Below are positions 36,113 through 46,068 of a stretch of DNA of 64,000 nucleotides, piece after piece. Positions within the stretch are counted from its first letter, which is position 1, and the number at the start of each line of letters is the position of its first letter. The translations under genes and the position numbers were made by a program. The notes under the pieces were generated by a model. The model worked only from the letters and a program-made list of their open reading frames with translations, ran no database searches and was not told where the DNA came from. Source of the DNA: Bacillus suaedaesalsae (GTDB lineage Bacteria; Bacillota; Bacilli; Bacillales; SA4); contig NZ_JAFELM010000028.1 of the NCBI RefSeq assembly GCF_016890225.1, positions 1 to 64,000 of the forward strand. The letters are read 5' to 3'.

Positions 36113-36606
36113 TCATTGTTGTCCTTTAAAGTCCGATAAATCCTGTAATACTTCTTTATGATGATGATCCCAAAACTCGTCCGAACCAATTGGCAGACTA
36201 TCGAGCGAAAAAAAAATTAGCATTTTGAGTTTCATGCGTTTCCTTTAAGAGTGTCCCACTCCACTCATCAACTAAAAATAAAAACTCAAACATCTGATAT
36301 TCATCCCCAAAATGATTTACTATTGATTTATGAGGTCCTGTATAGATTGCTATTAATGTAGCCTTTTGAACATCTATTCCAGTCTCTTCTTTAACTTCTC
36401 TGGTAAGAGTTTCATAAATGGACTCGTTCAGTTCCATTGATCCTGCAGGCATTCCCCATTGATTTCTCCTCTTCTATCAATGAAAAGAAATTTTCCTTCC
36501 TGATCCTGAATTATTTTGCACGAACTGAGGGGTGAATTAACTTTTTACGTCCAATCAACTCTCTTAATTGTCCAACATATGAATCTTTCCAACTACTATT
36601 TGACAC
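36113..36606 (-). pseudogene. Nudix hydrolase broken by three frameshifts
   Basis: GTG at 36606 after GGAGGAATTAGG begins SNSSWKDSYVGQLRELIGR. The frame shifts near 36515, near 36465 and in an A9 run at 36208-36216. Reassembled it reads KFLFIDRRNQWGMPAGSMEL, then the Nudix box (GSMELNES..REVKEETGID), FEFLFLVDEWSG, and ends SLDSLPIGSDEFWDHHHKEV. It resembles ADP-ribose-type or MutT-like Bacillus Nudix enzymes. Every part is present, so decay is recent or the sequence has errors in homopolymers. Confidence 0.8.
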
Positions 36607-36653
36607 CCTAATTCCTCCAATTGCTGTCCCACCTATTATTTTAATTACTTCCA

Positions 36654-36692
36654 CAAAAAAGAGCATTAATCCTTCTTGGACTAATACTCTTT
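36654..36692 (-). terminator. Terminator downstream of the lamin-tail/PLD gene
   Basis: GAGTATTAGTCC pairs with GGATTAATGCTC, followed by TTTTTT on the minus strand. ATTAATCC terminator family. Confidence 0.75.
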
Positions 36693-36828
36693 ATGAACCC
36701 CTTATTTAAGTATAGAACTTGTACTTTTACAGGTATTTATCTAAGACTAGATCACTCTTGTCGCTATTACTCAACGAACTATCCTATTTAATATTGTAAT
36801 CCGTACAATATCCTTTACATCTAAGGAA

Positions 36829-39312
36829 TTACTCGATGCTACCCCCAGCTTGCATATACCGAGCAGAAAATTCTTGATAAAACTGATTCGTAATGGCGGC
36901 ATCATGAATGATTAACATATTCTCATCATTGACATTGTTTCCATTATTACTCCAGTTAGTTGAACCAACAATAACAGTTGGATCACTCGTAGTATCAGCA
37001 TCGATTAGCATTGTTTTACTATGAAGCTTTCGCACTTCAGTATCTTGATAGACTGGTGCAGGGTTTGCCCACCTTGTATTCGGGTTACCTAAGCTAGTTT
37101 GAGAAGCTGTCCTTCCTGTCATATCAATACTAGCCGACCACCATTGATTCCAAAAACTTGAATCAAAGATCCCCTTTATATCAAATCCTGTTAAAGTTCC
37201 CTCTAAATCGTTATAAGAGTTCTCCCACTTATATTTAAGCTCATCAACTAGTGATTGATCACTCCAAGCAAATATAGAGAAATACGCATTCAATTGTGCC
37301 TCGTTTTTCACTAACTCGGTCATACGTCCTAAAGCATTATCTCCAGCCGAAAAATAAACTTCTACCTTTTTTCCGTTTATATCAACCACATGAGGTGTAT
37401 TGTCTATTTTACGCGTGCTGAAGTTGGATTGTATTGGATCAGGAATTAACGTATTAGATCCCCACATTTCATTAAACTCCGTGTTATAAATGGAAGCTAA
37501 GTCTGGCCAATTAATTTCAACGATTTGATTTTGGTTTCCATCTAATATACCTTGATTCATGTTTTCATCAGTACCGTATAAACCTGTAACAGTAAAGTTC
37601 CACGTACCAGTAAATACCCATTGGTTATCAACGATAGCAAATTTATTATGCATTTGGTTTGTTGGTCCATAATAAGAATTGGTTGACTTTACTTCGGCAT
37701 CGACAAATAATCGTCCTGTAACGATGTTACTACCAATTTCTACAGTCACTTCATTTATATCACTTGGCGAAGCAGGCAGTCCAAAGCTTGTACGTTTTGT
37801 ACTGTCCTCCACTGCTAACATTGGTGAATCAGATAAAACCACAATATCATCTGCTGTCCCAATCACTTTATCTTGTCCACGCACCATTTTTTCAATATAT
37901 AAGCGCATTGTTTCATATCTTTCTGCATAATGTGGATCTGCTGAATCTTTGGCATCTGCAATGACACGAACATCAATTCCATCTGCTGCACGTTCTACAA
38001 GTGTATCTACTACTCTTGGAAGGTTTATTTCATATGTAGCAAAATCAATACTACTTGTTGCAGCGTTAAGTCGATTGATTAATATATTTTCAAAATTTAC
38101 GTTGTAATTGGCAGCATTGCCCGGTAATGCATATTCCGTCAATGCACATTTATTAAAATAAATGTTAATGGCACCAACTGCTTCTGATACATTGTTAATT
38201 CGCTCTGTAGTATCAGTGCAAGAGTTTGTGGTTGATGAAGGTGGGGAAACATCAGTACCACTTTCATCCGTAGAGCCACTTCCATCACTAACGGTTGAAT
38301 TCATTCCTTTAGGAGTTCCTACTCCATCAGCGTAAGCTTGAATCGCTGTCGCCCAATTTGAAGAGATTGTTCCTGATTCATTTGAATCAACTCGTTCCAT
38401 CGTCGCCTTTTTGTCATTGTCTCCTGAATACCATGCATCAACTGTATCAATGACAACCCCAGAATGGTCCGTTAGAGTTAAAATCTCACTAGTGTTACCA
38501 AGTGTTCCACTATAAATATAATCCGCACTTTTAGATGTGACTGAATTATCATCTGTTCTCTCGAGTAGAAAGTAGCCATGAGCAGGAATTGTTCCAGTTA
38601 AAGATAGTACCGGATCACCATCTGTCGCCTTTAATTGCCAACCATCCAATGAAAGATCTTGACTTGAATTGTTATAAAGTTCGATCCATTCATCACTATA
38701 ACTGTTTAACGTTCCCATCCATGCAATTTCATTTACTACGACTTCTTTTAAGTAAGATGAGTTCGAATTTCTAGTCTTTGGACTACCATAACCATATCCA
38801 TAGTCAGAAGTTGCTGTGTTCCAATTTGTAGGTTCTGTTCCACTAATAGAAGGATTGATCCTCTCCATGGTCGCCTTTGTCGTGTTATCACCGAAGTACC
38901 AACCATTTACTTGATCTACTAGATTCCCCTTTGCATCGCGCAACTCTAGAATTTCAGAGGTATTAGACAAACTACCAGTATAAATAAGGTCAGCTGTAAT
39001 TCCTTCGACAGCACTATCGTCTGTTTTTTCTAATAGATAGTAGCCTTTTGCTGGAATCACGCCTTGAAGATTGACTGAAGGACTTCCATCCTGCGCTGTT
39101 AAGGTCCAACCTGTTAGGTCCACATCTTGTGAAGAGTCATTATATAATTCCATCCACTCATCACTATAACTAATTGTTGTACCCATCCATGCAATCTCGT
39201 TAATCGTAACACCACTCAACAAATTCGCATTTACTTTTAACGACTGAAATAACGGTAATAAAAGAGAAAAAAATAATAATGACACAGATAATAATTGCGT
39301 AGTCCTTTTCAA
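36829..39312 (-). CDS. Secreted protein with two lamin-tail domains and a phospholipase-D domain
   Basis: 827 residues. Signal peptide 1-29, then two lamin-tail (LTD) repeats at about 33-165 and 192-335, each starting VNEIAWMGT and containing EW-ELYN-SSQD and TSEIL. A Ser/Gly/Thr linker follows, then a PLD-like domain with two HKD motifs: HNKFAIVD near 555 and HSKTMLID near 764, each followed by an N of the TGTWNF/GSTNWS type. LTDs often bring secreted nucleases to DNA or the cell surface, so an extracellular nuclease or phosphodiesterase is likely. TTG start after AAGGAGGAAC. Confidence 0.88.
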   Translation of the reverse strand: MKRTTQLLSVSLLFFSLLLPLFQSLKVNANLLSGVTINEIAWMGTTISYSDEWMELYNDSSQDVDLTGWTLTAQDGSPSVNLQGVIPAKGYYLLEKTDDSAVEGITADLIYTGSLSNTSEILELRDAKGNLVDQVNGWYFGDNTTKATMERINPSISGTEPTNWNTATSDYGYGYGSPKTRNSNSSYLKEVVVNEIAWMGTLNSYSDEWIELYNNSSQDLSLDGWQLKATDGDPVLSLTGTIPAHGYFLLERTDDNSVTSKSADYIYSGTLGNTSEILTLTDHSGVVIDTVDAWYSGDNDKKATMERVDSNESGTISSNWATAIQAYADGVGTPKGMNSTVSDGSGSTDESGTDVSPPSSTTNSCTDTTERINNVSEAVGAINIYFNKCALTEYALPGNAANYNVNFENILINRLNAATSSIDFATYEINLPRVVDTLVERAADGIDVRVIADAKDSADPHYAERYETMRLYIEKMVRGQDKVIGTADDIVVLSDSPMLAVEDSTKRTSFGLPASPSDINEVTVEIGSNIVTGRLFVDAEVKSTNSYYGPTNQMHNKFAIVDNQWVFTGTWNFTVTGLYGTDENMNQGILDGNQNQIVEINWPDLASIYNTEFNEMWGSNTLIPDPIQSNFSTRKIDNTPHVVDINGKKVEVYFSAGDNALGRMTELVKNEAQLNAYFSIFAWSDQSLVDELKYKWENSYNDLEGTLTGFDIKGIFDSSFWNQWWSASIDMTGRTASQTSLGNPNTRWANPAPVYQDTEVRKLHSKTMLIDADTTSDPTVIVGSTNWSNNGNNVNDENMLIIHDAAITNQFYQEFSARYMQAGGSIE

Positions 39313-39534
39313 ATCAGTTCCTCCTTAATAATAGTCAAACAAACTCTATTATAAATCGATTGTTCTTTTAAATTTATAAAAAATTATAAATTTTTAAAAG
39401 ACTATCCTAAAGGACTAAAGTTTTTACGAAATTATCCAAATAAATAAGGTAGAAAGCCTATTTGACTTTCTACCTTATCTATCATTAGTTAAACTAATTC
39501 ATCAAAAAGCGTTATTCCTTCTAAAAAATTTCAT

Positions 39535-39565
39535 CAAAAAAAGGTGCAACATTTTGTTGCACCTC
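39535..39565 (-). terminator. Terminator of the DUF5667 gene
   Basis: AGGTGCAAC pairs perfectly with GTTGCACCT around five bases, followed by TTTTTTT on the minus strand. Confidence 0.9.
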
Positions 39566-39572
39566 TTACAAA

Positions 39573-40787
39573 TTAGTTATCACCTTTGTTTTCTTCTCGC
39601 TGCTTCTCTTCAGCCTTTTTAGCTTCTTCTCGCTCTTTCTCTGCAGCTTTTTTAGCTTCTTCTCTTTGCTTTTCCTCAGCTTTTCTTGCTTCTTCTCTTT
39701 GCTTCTCTTCAGCTTTTCTCGCTTCTTCTCTTTGCTTCTCTTCAGCTTTTCTTGCTTCTTCTCTTTGCTTCTCTTCAGCTTTTCTTGCTTCTTCTCTTTG
39801 CTTCTCTTCTGCTTTTTTTACTTTTTCTTGTTCTTTATTTTCTTTCTCTTTAGTAGCTTCAGCTGTTTCTTTTTCTACCTCATTGATTATTTCCTCTACA
39901 TCTCTAGCTTCTTCGTCTTTAATTTTTTGTTCTTTCTTACTTAATTCCTCTTCTAGTTTCGCCATTTCACGGTTAGCTTCTTCAGTGGAAATTTGTCCTG
40001 ATGCCAATTTTTCTTCAATTGCGCTCATTTTATCTGCGAATTTGGCATTAGCTTCTTCTAGCTTCTTTGTTTTCTTTTCTAATTTTTCAAATGACTTTTG
40101 AATATTTTTCATGATTGCTTGTTGAGCCTTCTCATTATCTATATTCTCTAATGCAACTAGTAGAGAATCAATGTTATTTGCTAGTTTACTCTCTACAATA
40201 TCTTCAGTAGTAGCATCTAGATTACCTTCAGTTACTTCTGTATCTTCATTTATTAATTCTACCTCAGAACCTGTTTCTTCTTGAGATTCTGTTAAAGTAT
40301 CACTTGCAAGGTCTTGAGTATAAATTGCTTCTTGTAGAAGATCTTGTGCTTCTTCATATTTTCCTTCAGCAAGTAATTTATTTGATTCAGCAATGCGTTC
40401 AGCTGCAAATTCAGCTAATAGACTAGCTTCTTTATAATCATCCATAGTTACTGCAAGTCTTACTTTCTCCACCATAATTTTTACGAAATAAAAGAAATCT
40501 CCTGGAACTAATGCTGGCTCCTCCACTTGTACAACTTCATCAGTTGTTTCCTCTGTTTCTTCTTCTACTACTTCTTCTCCAGTAGTAGTTTCATCAAGTA
40601 TTACCACTTCTTCTTCATTAACAGTCTCTTCTGATTGAGAACCATCATTAAGAGATACTTCTGTCAGTGTTTCTTGTTGTTCTGCTTCATCTCCATTAGC
40701 AAACGCAGTAGGTGTTGCAAATGAAAACACAAGTGCTGATGTTAATGTACCACTAATAATTGACTTCTTTAACTTTCCATTCTTCAT
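39573..40787 (-). CDS. Secreted DUF5667 protein with a repetitive charged coiled coil
   Basis: 404 residues. Signal peptide 1-30 (cut after AFA), acidic Glu/Thr-rich stretch to about 90, DUF5667 core PGDFFYFVKIMVEKVRLAVT with DDYKEASLLAEFAAERIAES at about 94-165, a long coiled coil, and a C-terminus of KAEEKQREEAR repeats. DUF5667 proteins are exported and poorly understood; the coil may contact wall polymers. Start after GGGGGAAAT. Monocistronic. Confidence 0.8.
   Translation of the reverse strand: MKNGKLKKSIISGTLTSALVFSFATPTAFANGDEAEQQETLTEVSLNDGSQSEETVNEEEVVILDETTTGEEVVEEETEETTDEVVQVEEPALVPGDFFYFVKIMVEKVRLAVTMDDYKEASLLAEFAAERIAESNKLLAEGKYEEAQDLLQEAIYTQDLASDTLTESQEETGSEVELINEDTEVTEGNLDATTEDIVESKLANNIDSLLVALENIDNEKAQQAIMKNIQKSFEKLEKKTKKLEEANAKFADKMSAIEEKLASGQISTEEANREMAKLEEELSKKEQKIKDEEARDVEEIINEVEKETAEATKEKENKEQEKVKKAEEKQREEARKAEEKQREEARKAEEKQREEARKAEEKQREEARKAEEKQREEAKKAAEKEREEAKKAEEKQREENKGDN
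39585..39820 (-). repeat. 33-base tandem repeat encoding KAEEKQREEAR
   Basis: About seven in-frame 33-base units near the 3' end of the DUF5667 gene. The middle copies are nearly identical at the DNA level and the outer ones diverge (KKAAEKEREEA). This is a likely length-variable site. Confidence 0.85.
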
Positions 40788-40907
40788 TTGATATTTCCCC
40801 CTAAGATTATGTATGCTAGACTATTCGACCAAAGCCGACAAATATATGTCCGTCTTTTTAAAAATAATATAATATCTTTACAGGTAATAGAATGTGAAAT
40901 AAATACC

Positions 40908-40941
40908 AAAAGACCTAATGTAAATTTACATTAAGTCTTTT
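40908..40941. repeat. Long perfect-arm hairpin in the 40788-41230 gap
   Basis: AAAAGAC, TAATGTAAA and their complements form one hairpin with almost no loop. It lies upstream of the DUF5667 gene, not behind any gene, so it is not an obvious terminator. I see nothing else in this 440-base gap apart from a GC-richer patch at about 41120-41150. Confidence 0.6.
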
Positions 40942-41230
40942 CTTGAATTCTCCGTTAGAAATTGTTGTGAACTATTGAAAAAAAAGTTACTTTAAACTGC
41001 TGGATATAAACATTGAGGCATCTTGATTCATAAAAATACGATTTTTATTTAAAATTATTGCTACATAATGGTCATTTTAACAAAAGCAAAACCTTAATGC
41101 ACGATTCTCCTCTCAAACCTGTTCGTCCAAGCATCGGTTGGCGGGGAAATCAATAAGTATGCTAATCCAATATTTTTTTGTTAATACTATTAATCAGCAG
41201 CAATTTAATTTTCGAAACAAGGTGACCTAC

Positions 41231-41776
41231 ATGACAACAATTGAAAAAATGGATAAACACGCTAATGAAACGCAAGAAATCGCCAAACAAGCGATTGACC
41301 TTTGGCAACATGAAGTTGTTTTCTCTTGGCGATGGTGGTTGGGTGTAATTATTACGATATTTACTTGGTTGTTTTGGATAAAATATCACAATAAAGAAAG
41401 TCGGTATAGGCTATTGTTAGCTGGTTTTTTTGTAACAACAGTCTCTATTTCCTTTGATGCTCTCGGTGTACAATTAGGACTGTGGTCGTATAGATATGAA
41501 GTTTTTCCAACTATACCAGCATATTTACCTTATGATTTAGCACTTATGCCGGTAGTTATTATGAGTATGATCCAATATAAACCTTACTACTCACCATTTA
41601 AAAAGTCCTTCATATTCGGATTTTTAACAGCTTTTGTAGGGGAACCTCTGATTGTTTTAACTGATATTTACAAAATAGAAAAATGGCATTTTGCCAATTC
41701 AATACCTATTTACATATTCATTTATCTTATAGCCCATTGGTTAACAACTAGAAAGGAATTTAAAGAGGTAACCTAA
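41231..41776 (+). CDS. CBO0543-family membrane protein (third member)
   Basis: 181 residues, five predicted membrane helices. MTTIEKMDKHANETQEIAKQ is a soluble start, then QAIDLWQHEVVFSWRWWLGV and helices with LGLWSYRYEVFPTIPAYLPYDLALMP and FLTAFVGEPLIV. The ATG at 41231 follows AAGGTGACCTAC; longer starts lack sites. It stands alone on the plus strand. Function unknown, as for the other two members in this window. Confidence 0.75.
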   Translation: MTTIEKMDKHANETQEIAKQAIDLWQHEVVFSWRWWLGVIITIFTWLFWIKYHNKESRYRLLLAGFFVTTVSISFDALGVQLGLWSYRYEVFPTIPAYLPYDLALMPVVIMSMIQYKPYYSPFKKSFIFGFLTAFVGEPLIVLTDIYKIEKWHFANSIPIYIFIYLIAHWLTTRKEFKEVT

Positions 41777-41902
41777 AACTACTTTCTAAAAAAATATATC
41801 AAATTTTATTACGTCTATTACTTAAAGGTGTTTTCTTTCTTTTATTTACTTCTATGAAATAGTATGAGTCTGCTTTGTGATAAATTATATTGTTGTTGAA
41901 AA

Positions 41903-41932
41903 AGAAAAGAGTTGCATATCGAACTCTTTTCT
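41903..41932. terminator. Bidirectional terminator between convergent genes
   Basis: GAAAAGAGTT pairs perfectly with AACTCTTTTC; suits the CBO0543 gene and the convergent DUF4256 gene. Confidence 0.75.
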
Positions 41933-42006
41933 TAACTCTAGCTACCAGATTATTATGGTATGTAACGATAAGCCTTACCCTGGAAATTTAGTAATCCGTG
42001 TAAATC

Positions 42007-42588
42007 TTAGACCTTTAGTGATCCACGGAATCCTCTTGAAGCATAATAGGAGTCTGCTCCATTATGGTACATAAAGACAGTATCGTAGCGACGATCACAA
42101 AAGATGGCACCACCGAGTTTTCTTATGTTTGCTGGTGTTTGTACCCAGCTTGACGTTTTCCGATCGAATTGTCCAATCTCCTGCAACGCTCGATATTCCT
42201 CTTCCGTTAAGAGTTCAATCCCCATTGCAGTAGCCATATCCATTGCGCTATTTTCCGGTTTGTGTTTTTTCCTTGACTCGAGTGCTTCACGGTCGTAACA
42301 AAAACTTCTTCGACCTGTAGGACTTTCCGCTGCACAATCATAAAAAATGTATTCGTCCTTCTTTTCATCATATCCTACAACATCCGGCTCACCGCCAGTA
42401 CTTTCCATTTCATTAAGCGACCACATTTTTTCTGTATTCGCTTCAAGTTTTGCTTGGACTTTAGCCCATTCAATGCCTTCATGGCGGTTCATATTTTTCT
42501 CAAAACGTGCTTTTACTACTTCAATTAATTCTTGACGCTGTTCTAGAGACAACTCCTTATGATCGTTGACATTAGTACTTTTTGTCAT
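42007..42588 (-). CDS. DUF4256 protein
   Basis: 193 residues, soluble. Blocks RQELIEVVKARFEKNMNRHEGIEW, ESTGGEPDVVGYD, IFYDCAAESPTGRRSFCYDREALESRKKHKP and the end VFMYHNGADSYYASRGFRG mark DUF4256, found widely but without known activity. Conserved Cys and His residues (YDCAAE, SFCYD, YHNGA) hint at an enzyme. Start after TAGGAGGAAC. Monocistronic. Confidence 0.85.
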   Translation of the reverse strand: MTKSTNVNDHKELSLEQRQELIEVVKARFEKNMNRHEGIEWAKVQAKLEANTEKMWSLNEMESTGGEPDVVGYDEKKDEYIFYDCAAESPTGRRSFCYDREALESRKKHKPENSAMDMATAMGIELLTEEEYRALQEIGQFDRKTSSWVQTPANIRKLGGAIFCDRRYDTVFMYHNGADSYYASRGFRGSLKV

Positions 42589-42841
42589 GATAGTTCCTCC
42601 TAATTATTAACTTATAATGATAAATCGTTATTATAACTACATTGGTAGAAGTCAAGTTTGCCACAAATAAGCTATTACAACCAACATTTATTGAACCTAC
42701 TTTTATAATAGATGAATTGACTATTTCTAATCAAATTATCTATCATCTCTATACTTCAATAAGGAAATTATTATTCCTTCCGAGAATATACACATATTTC
42801 AATTAATCAAATATGATTGCCTAAATTGAGAGTTAGTGCGC

Positions 42842-42868
42842 TAATGATTCTGTTAAAAGAATCATTAA
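42842..42868. repeat. Short hairpin in the 42589-42985 gap
   Basis: TAATGATTCT pairs with AGAATCATTA around about six bases. No coding potential is seen in the gap. Confidence 0.45.
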
Positions 42869-42912
42869 TAGGAAATTCATTCTTCAAATCCCTTGCTTAT
42901 TAACAACTACAA

Positions 42913-42950
42913 CAAAAAAGTGCACAACTCCTTCTAGAATTAATGCACTC
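42913..42950 (-). terminator. Terminator of the MFS gene
   Basis: AGTGCATTAATTC can pair with GAGTTGTGCACT, followed by TTTTTTG on the minus strand. Confidence 0.7.
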
Positions 42951-42985
42951 GAAATATCTAATCAAGAAATTTTCAACCATACAAC

Positions 42986-44230
42986 TTACATGACTTGCGA
43001 TAACCTTTTAGAATGTCTATTCCGTAAGAATAAACCTGAATAAATCAGAAGCATACCTGTCATGATGATAATACCTATATATACAGACATCATCATAGGG
43101 GCGAAGAATGCACCTATAATGATGGTAGAACGAGCAATGAGGTCAGCTCCACTATAGGATACATTTGAAAAGGCAGAATAGGATCCCCTCTTATCATGTG
43201 GAATCATATTTGCTTGCTCAGACTCCCTTATTGGTGAATAAATCAGTTCACCAATAGTTGCAATAAGATTGAATCCAACTAAAAGATACCATGTGTTTGC
43301 CGACGTGACGGTCACATATCCGATGCCATATAAAGTAAGTCCAATGAGAATAGCTCTTCTCATAGACAGGCGGTCTGTTAGCTTATGTATAAAAAAGGTG
43401 AAACAAACAACAAGCAGCATGTTTTGTATGTTCAACAAACTTAACATCCTCACCCCGGATAGCTCAAAATTCCCGATATGAATTTCTTTAAAACTTTCTG
43501 ATAATCGAATGCCAATATAACTATTTAATGAAAACTCAGCTGCAAAAATAAACGTTGAACCGAAGACAACTTTTACAAATGCAGAGTCTTGTAAAGCGAC
43601 TCTGTAATTATGAACGAGATCCACAAATACATTGTTATGTTTCTTTTCTAGCTTTTCCTTTTCACCTTCTTGAAGCCATATTGTGTATGCAACCGGTATG
43701 ATAACTGAAGATATAGTAAGTAACACAAACAGTTCAAGCTGGTAATTGACATACAATAATCCACCTAAAACTGCACCTAATGCCATTGATAAATTGATCA
43801 ACCAATAGTCAAGCGTATATACAGCTTTCCTGTTTTCTGCAGTGGTTGAATCAATAATAATTGCATTCATGGACGGCCTACCTAGACTGCTTGTAATAAC
43901 AAAACCGATATACGCAATCGCAAATAACACGATGAATTTTTGTACTGGCACTAAGCTGATTGTCATAATTAAAAACATGACACTGCTTAAAATCGATGTA
44001 CTCACTAACACCTTTTTACGAGCAAACCGATCTGATATATACCCTCCAATGAGATTCACAATAAACCCAATCACAACCGTTAAAGCTAAAAACACACCAG
44101 ACCATACTTGATTCATTTCATGTGCAAAAAATAACGCCATAAACGGCATAACAGCTGACGATACAATACGGTTTAAAAATGAAGTAATTAACCTCACCTT
44201 TATGTTTGTATGATAACTTTTCCATCCCAT
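42986..44230 (-). CDS. MFS drug/metabolite exporter
   Basis: 414 residues, twelve transmembrane helices. MFS motif A variant GYISDRFARKKVLV lies between helices 2 and 3. FNLIATIGELIYSPIRESEQANMIP resembles motif seen in MdtH/YttB-type exporters. Start after AAGGGAGGGAAC. It is divergent from an SgrR-like regulator, the common Bacillus pairing for multidrug or sugar-phosphate efflux. The cargo is not known. Confidence 0.85.
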   Translation of the reverse strand: MGWKSYHTNIKVRLITSFLNRIVSSAVMPFMALFFAHEMNQVWSGVFLALTVVIGFIVNLIGGYISDRFARKKVLVSTSILSSVMFLIMTISLVPVQKFIVLFAIAYIGFVITSSLGRPSMNAIIIDSTTAENRKAVYTLDYWLINLSMALGAVLGGLLYVNYQLELFVLLTISSVIIPVAYTIWLQEGEKEKLEKKHNNVFVDLVHNYRVALQDSAFVKVVFGSTFIFAAEFSLNSYIGIRLSESFKEIHIGNFELSGVRMLSLLNIQNMLLVVCFTFFIHKLTDRLSMRRAILIGLTLYGIGYVTVTSANTWYLLVGFNLIATIGELIYSPIRESEQANMIPHDKRGSYSAFSNVSYSGADLIARSTIIIGAFFAPMMMSVYIGIIIMTGMLLIYSGLFLRNRHSKRLSQVM

Positions 44231-44330
44231 GTTGTTCCCTCCCTTTGTATCTTGTATAGTAAACTAGACAGAACAATTTAAAAATGGACACTTTCACAAA
44301 TGATGTCCCCTTTTAGATAGGAGGTTCAAG

Positions 44331-45983
44331 TTGGATAACAAGCTGCTTTTACTTTGGAGATATTTCCCTTCAGGACAGGTGATGATACACAACATCGCTG
44401 AGAAACTGGAAGTTAGTACGAAGCAAGTGAACAGATATTTAAAGAAGTGGACTCATGAAGGCTGGATGCTCTTTACCCCAGGACTTGGCAGAGGAAACTT
44501 CTCAAGCTTGGAATGGCTTCAACATGTGGAAGAAGTCTATGAATCAATGGTTCTAGAAAAGATGGAAAATGAACCCCTAGAAGCCATTAGTAAGTATTTA
44601 ATGTTTGATTGGTCATACAATAGCAAAATGAAGTTAATGACTAAATTTAATAGTAAGATTGGGTATGTGCATCAATCTCAGGATAAATTGATTGTACCGA
44701 AGAGACACCCTTTTTTAACTCTGCATCCTTTAGAAGCAGCTGATGCCAGTAGCGGAAACTTAATCGCAAACGTTTATAATCGTTTAGTGAGCATGACGGA
44801 ACATGGAGAAATGGTGCAGGAGCTTGCTCATAGTTGGGACGTGACACCAACAAAATTACGACTTTATCTTAAAAAAGACGTGAAATTCCACGATGGTTCT
44901 ATTTTAACTGCTGATGATGTTGTGACATGCTTAGAAAAGCTACGAATACATAAAAACTATCATCATTTCTGGTCACCTATTGAGAAAATAGAAGCTATTG
45001 CACCTCTCATCGTTGATCTTCACTATCCAGGTGGCTGTAGTTACGCATTACAAATGTTATCGTCAATGTGTGCAAGTATTTATAAAGAAGACAAAACTAA
45101 GATATATGGAACAGGTGGCTTTATTGTAGAAGAAGACAATTTACAAAAAACGAGTTTAGTAGCCTTTAAGGAGTATTTTCAAGAACGACCGTTACTTGAT
45201 GCGGTTGAATTTGTACGAGTTCCAAAGGATTTTAATATTATCTATCATGCATCAACAGATGAAGAAAAAAATCCTGCGTCCCAAATTGAGAGTGACTTTG
45301 GATTTGCGGCGGTCATTATGAATCCGAATCGCAACTCACTCATTCAAAAACCCAAAGTGCGAAATTATTTACGTCATTTACTTGTGAAAAATCGGAACAC
45401 CATGAACCAATATGATTCACGCTCCTTACCTGGCCAGGGAAGCTGTATGACCGGACAACAGCAGGAGTTAGACTGCCCTCATGTCTCGCGGCCTTCTTTT
45501 GAAGACCCGATTATCGTAAGAGTAGCAAGTCATACCGAAACAAGTTCGAATTGGCTCATCGATACATTGAAAAAAGACGGAATTCCTATAGAAATTAAAC
45601 ATATCAGTTTTTCAGAATCAGCCAATAATGATCCGGCTATACAGGATGTAGATCTTTTTATGCATGGTGAAGTGTTTGAGTTAAGTCAAGAACTCTCTTT
45701 CTATAACTTTTTAACAAATGGATTTTCACCGTTATCTCCTATTCTTACAAAAAATCCATATTGGGTGCAGCACCTAGAAACCTATAAGCACACTCCGTTT
45801 TCCAAATGGCTGCCACTCATTCTTGAAACAGAGAAGAAGTTAATAGAATCTTCTATTATGATTCCGCTCTTTAATGAGAAAAAGCAAATACCACTTGCTT
45901 CTCATATTACGAATATTTCTATTAGTCATTTTGGTTATATTGATCTTTCGAAACTATGGCTTCGGCCCGAACTAAATTCATAA
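44331..45983 (+). CDS. SgrR-like regulator: HTH plus solute-binding domain
   Basis: 550 residues. N-terminal winged HTH (residues 1-110, GQVMIHNIAEKLEVSTKQVNRYLKKW), then an ABC-type SBP_bac_5 domain (HPFLTLHPLEAADASSGNLI, LYLKKDVKFHDGSILTADDV). In E. coli SgrR the binding domain senses a metabolite and controls adjacent efflux; the same role is likely for the divergent MFS gene. TTG start after GGAGGTTCAAG. No signal peptide, so it is cytoplasmic. Confidence 0.85.
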   Translation: MDNKLLLLWRYFPSGQVMIHNIAEKLEVSTKQVNRYLKKWTHEGWMLFTPGLGRGNFSSLEWLQHVEEVYESMVLEKMENEPLEAISKYLMFDWSYNSKMKLMTKFNSKIGYVHQSQDKLIVPKRHPFLTLHPLEAADASSGNLIANVYNRLVSMTEHGEMVQELAHSWDVTPTKLRLYLKKDVKFHDGSILTADDVVTCLEKLRIHKNYHHFWSPIEKIEAIAPLIVDLHYPGGCSYALQMLSSMCASIYKEDKTKIYGTGGFIVEEDNLQKTSLVAFKEYFQERPLLDAVEFVRVPKDFNIIYHASTDEEKNPASQIESDFGFAAVIMNPNRNSLIQKPKVRNYLRHLLVKNRNTMNQYDSRSLPGQGSCMTGQQQELDCPHVSRPSFEDPIIVRVASHTETSSNWLIDTLKKDGIPIEIKHISFSESANNDPAIQDVDLFMHGEVFELSQELSFYNFLTNGFSPLSPILTKNPYWVQHLETYKHTPFSKWLPLILETEKKLIESSIMIPLFNEKKQIPLASHITNISISHFGYIDLSKLWLRPELNS

Positions 45984-46068
45984 ATCACGCTAAGTAAGAA
46001 CAAATTAAAAGGGGTAGCTCCAATCAGTTACTCCTTACAAACTAGGATATGTGCATTCACAAGAGTCC

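Noticed and set aside
39586-40101. 171-codon Ser/Phe-rich plus-strand frame opposite the DUF5667 gene
   Set aside because: Low-complexity antisense of the Glu/Lys coiled coil; no start site.
41100-41230. Cyclic di-GMP riboswitch before the third CBO0543 gene
   Set aside because: A GC-richer patch is present, but the GEMM core sequence is not.
46007-46038. Terminator of the SgrR-like gene
   Set aside because: AAGGGGTAGC/GTTACTCCTT is imperfect and lacks a T-run.
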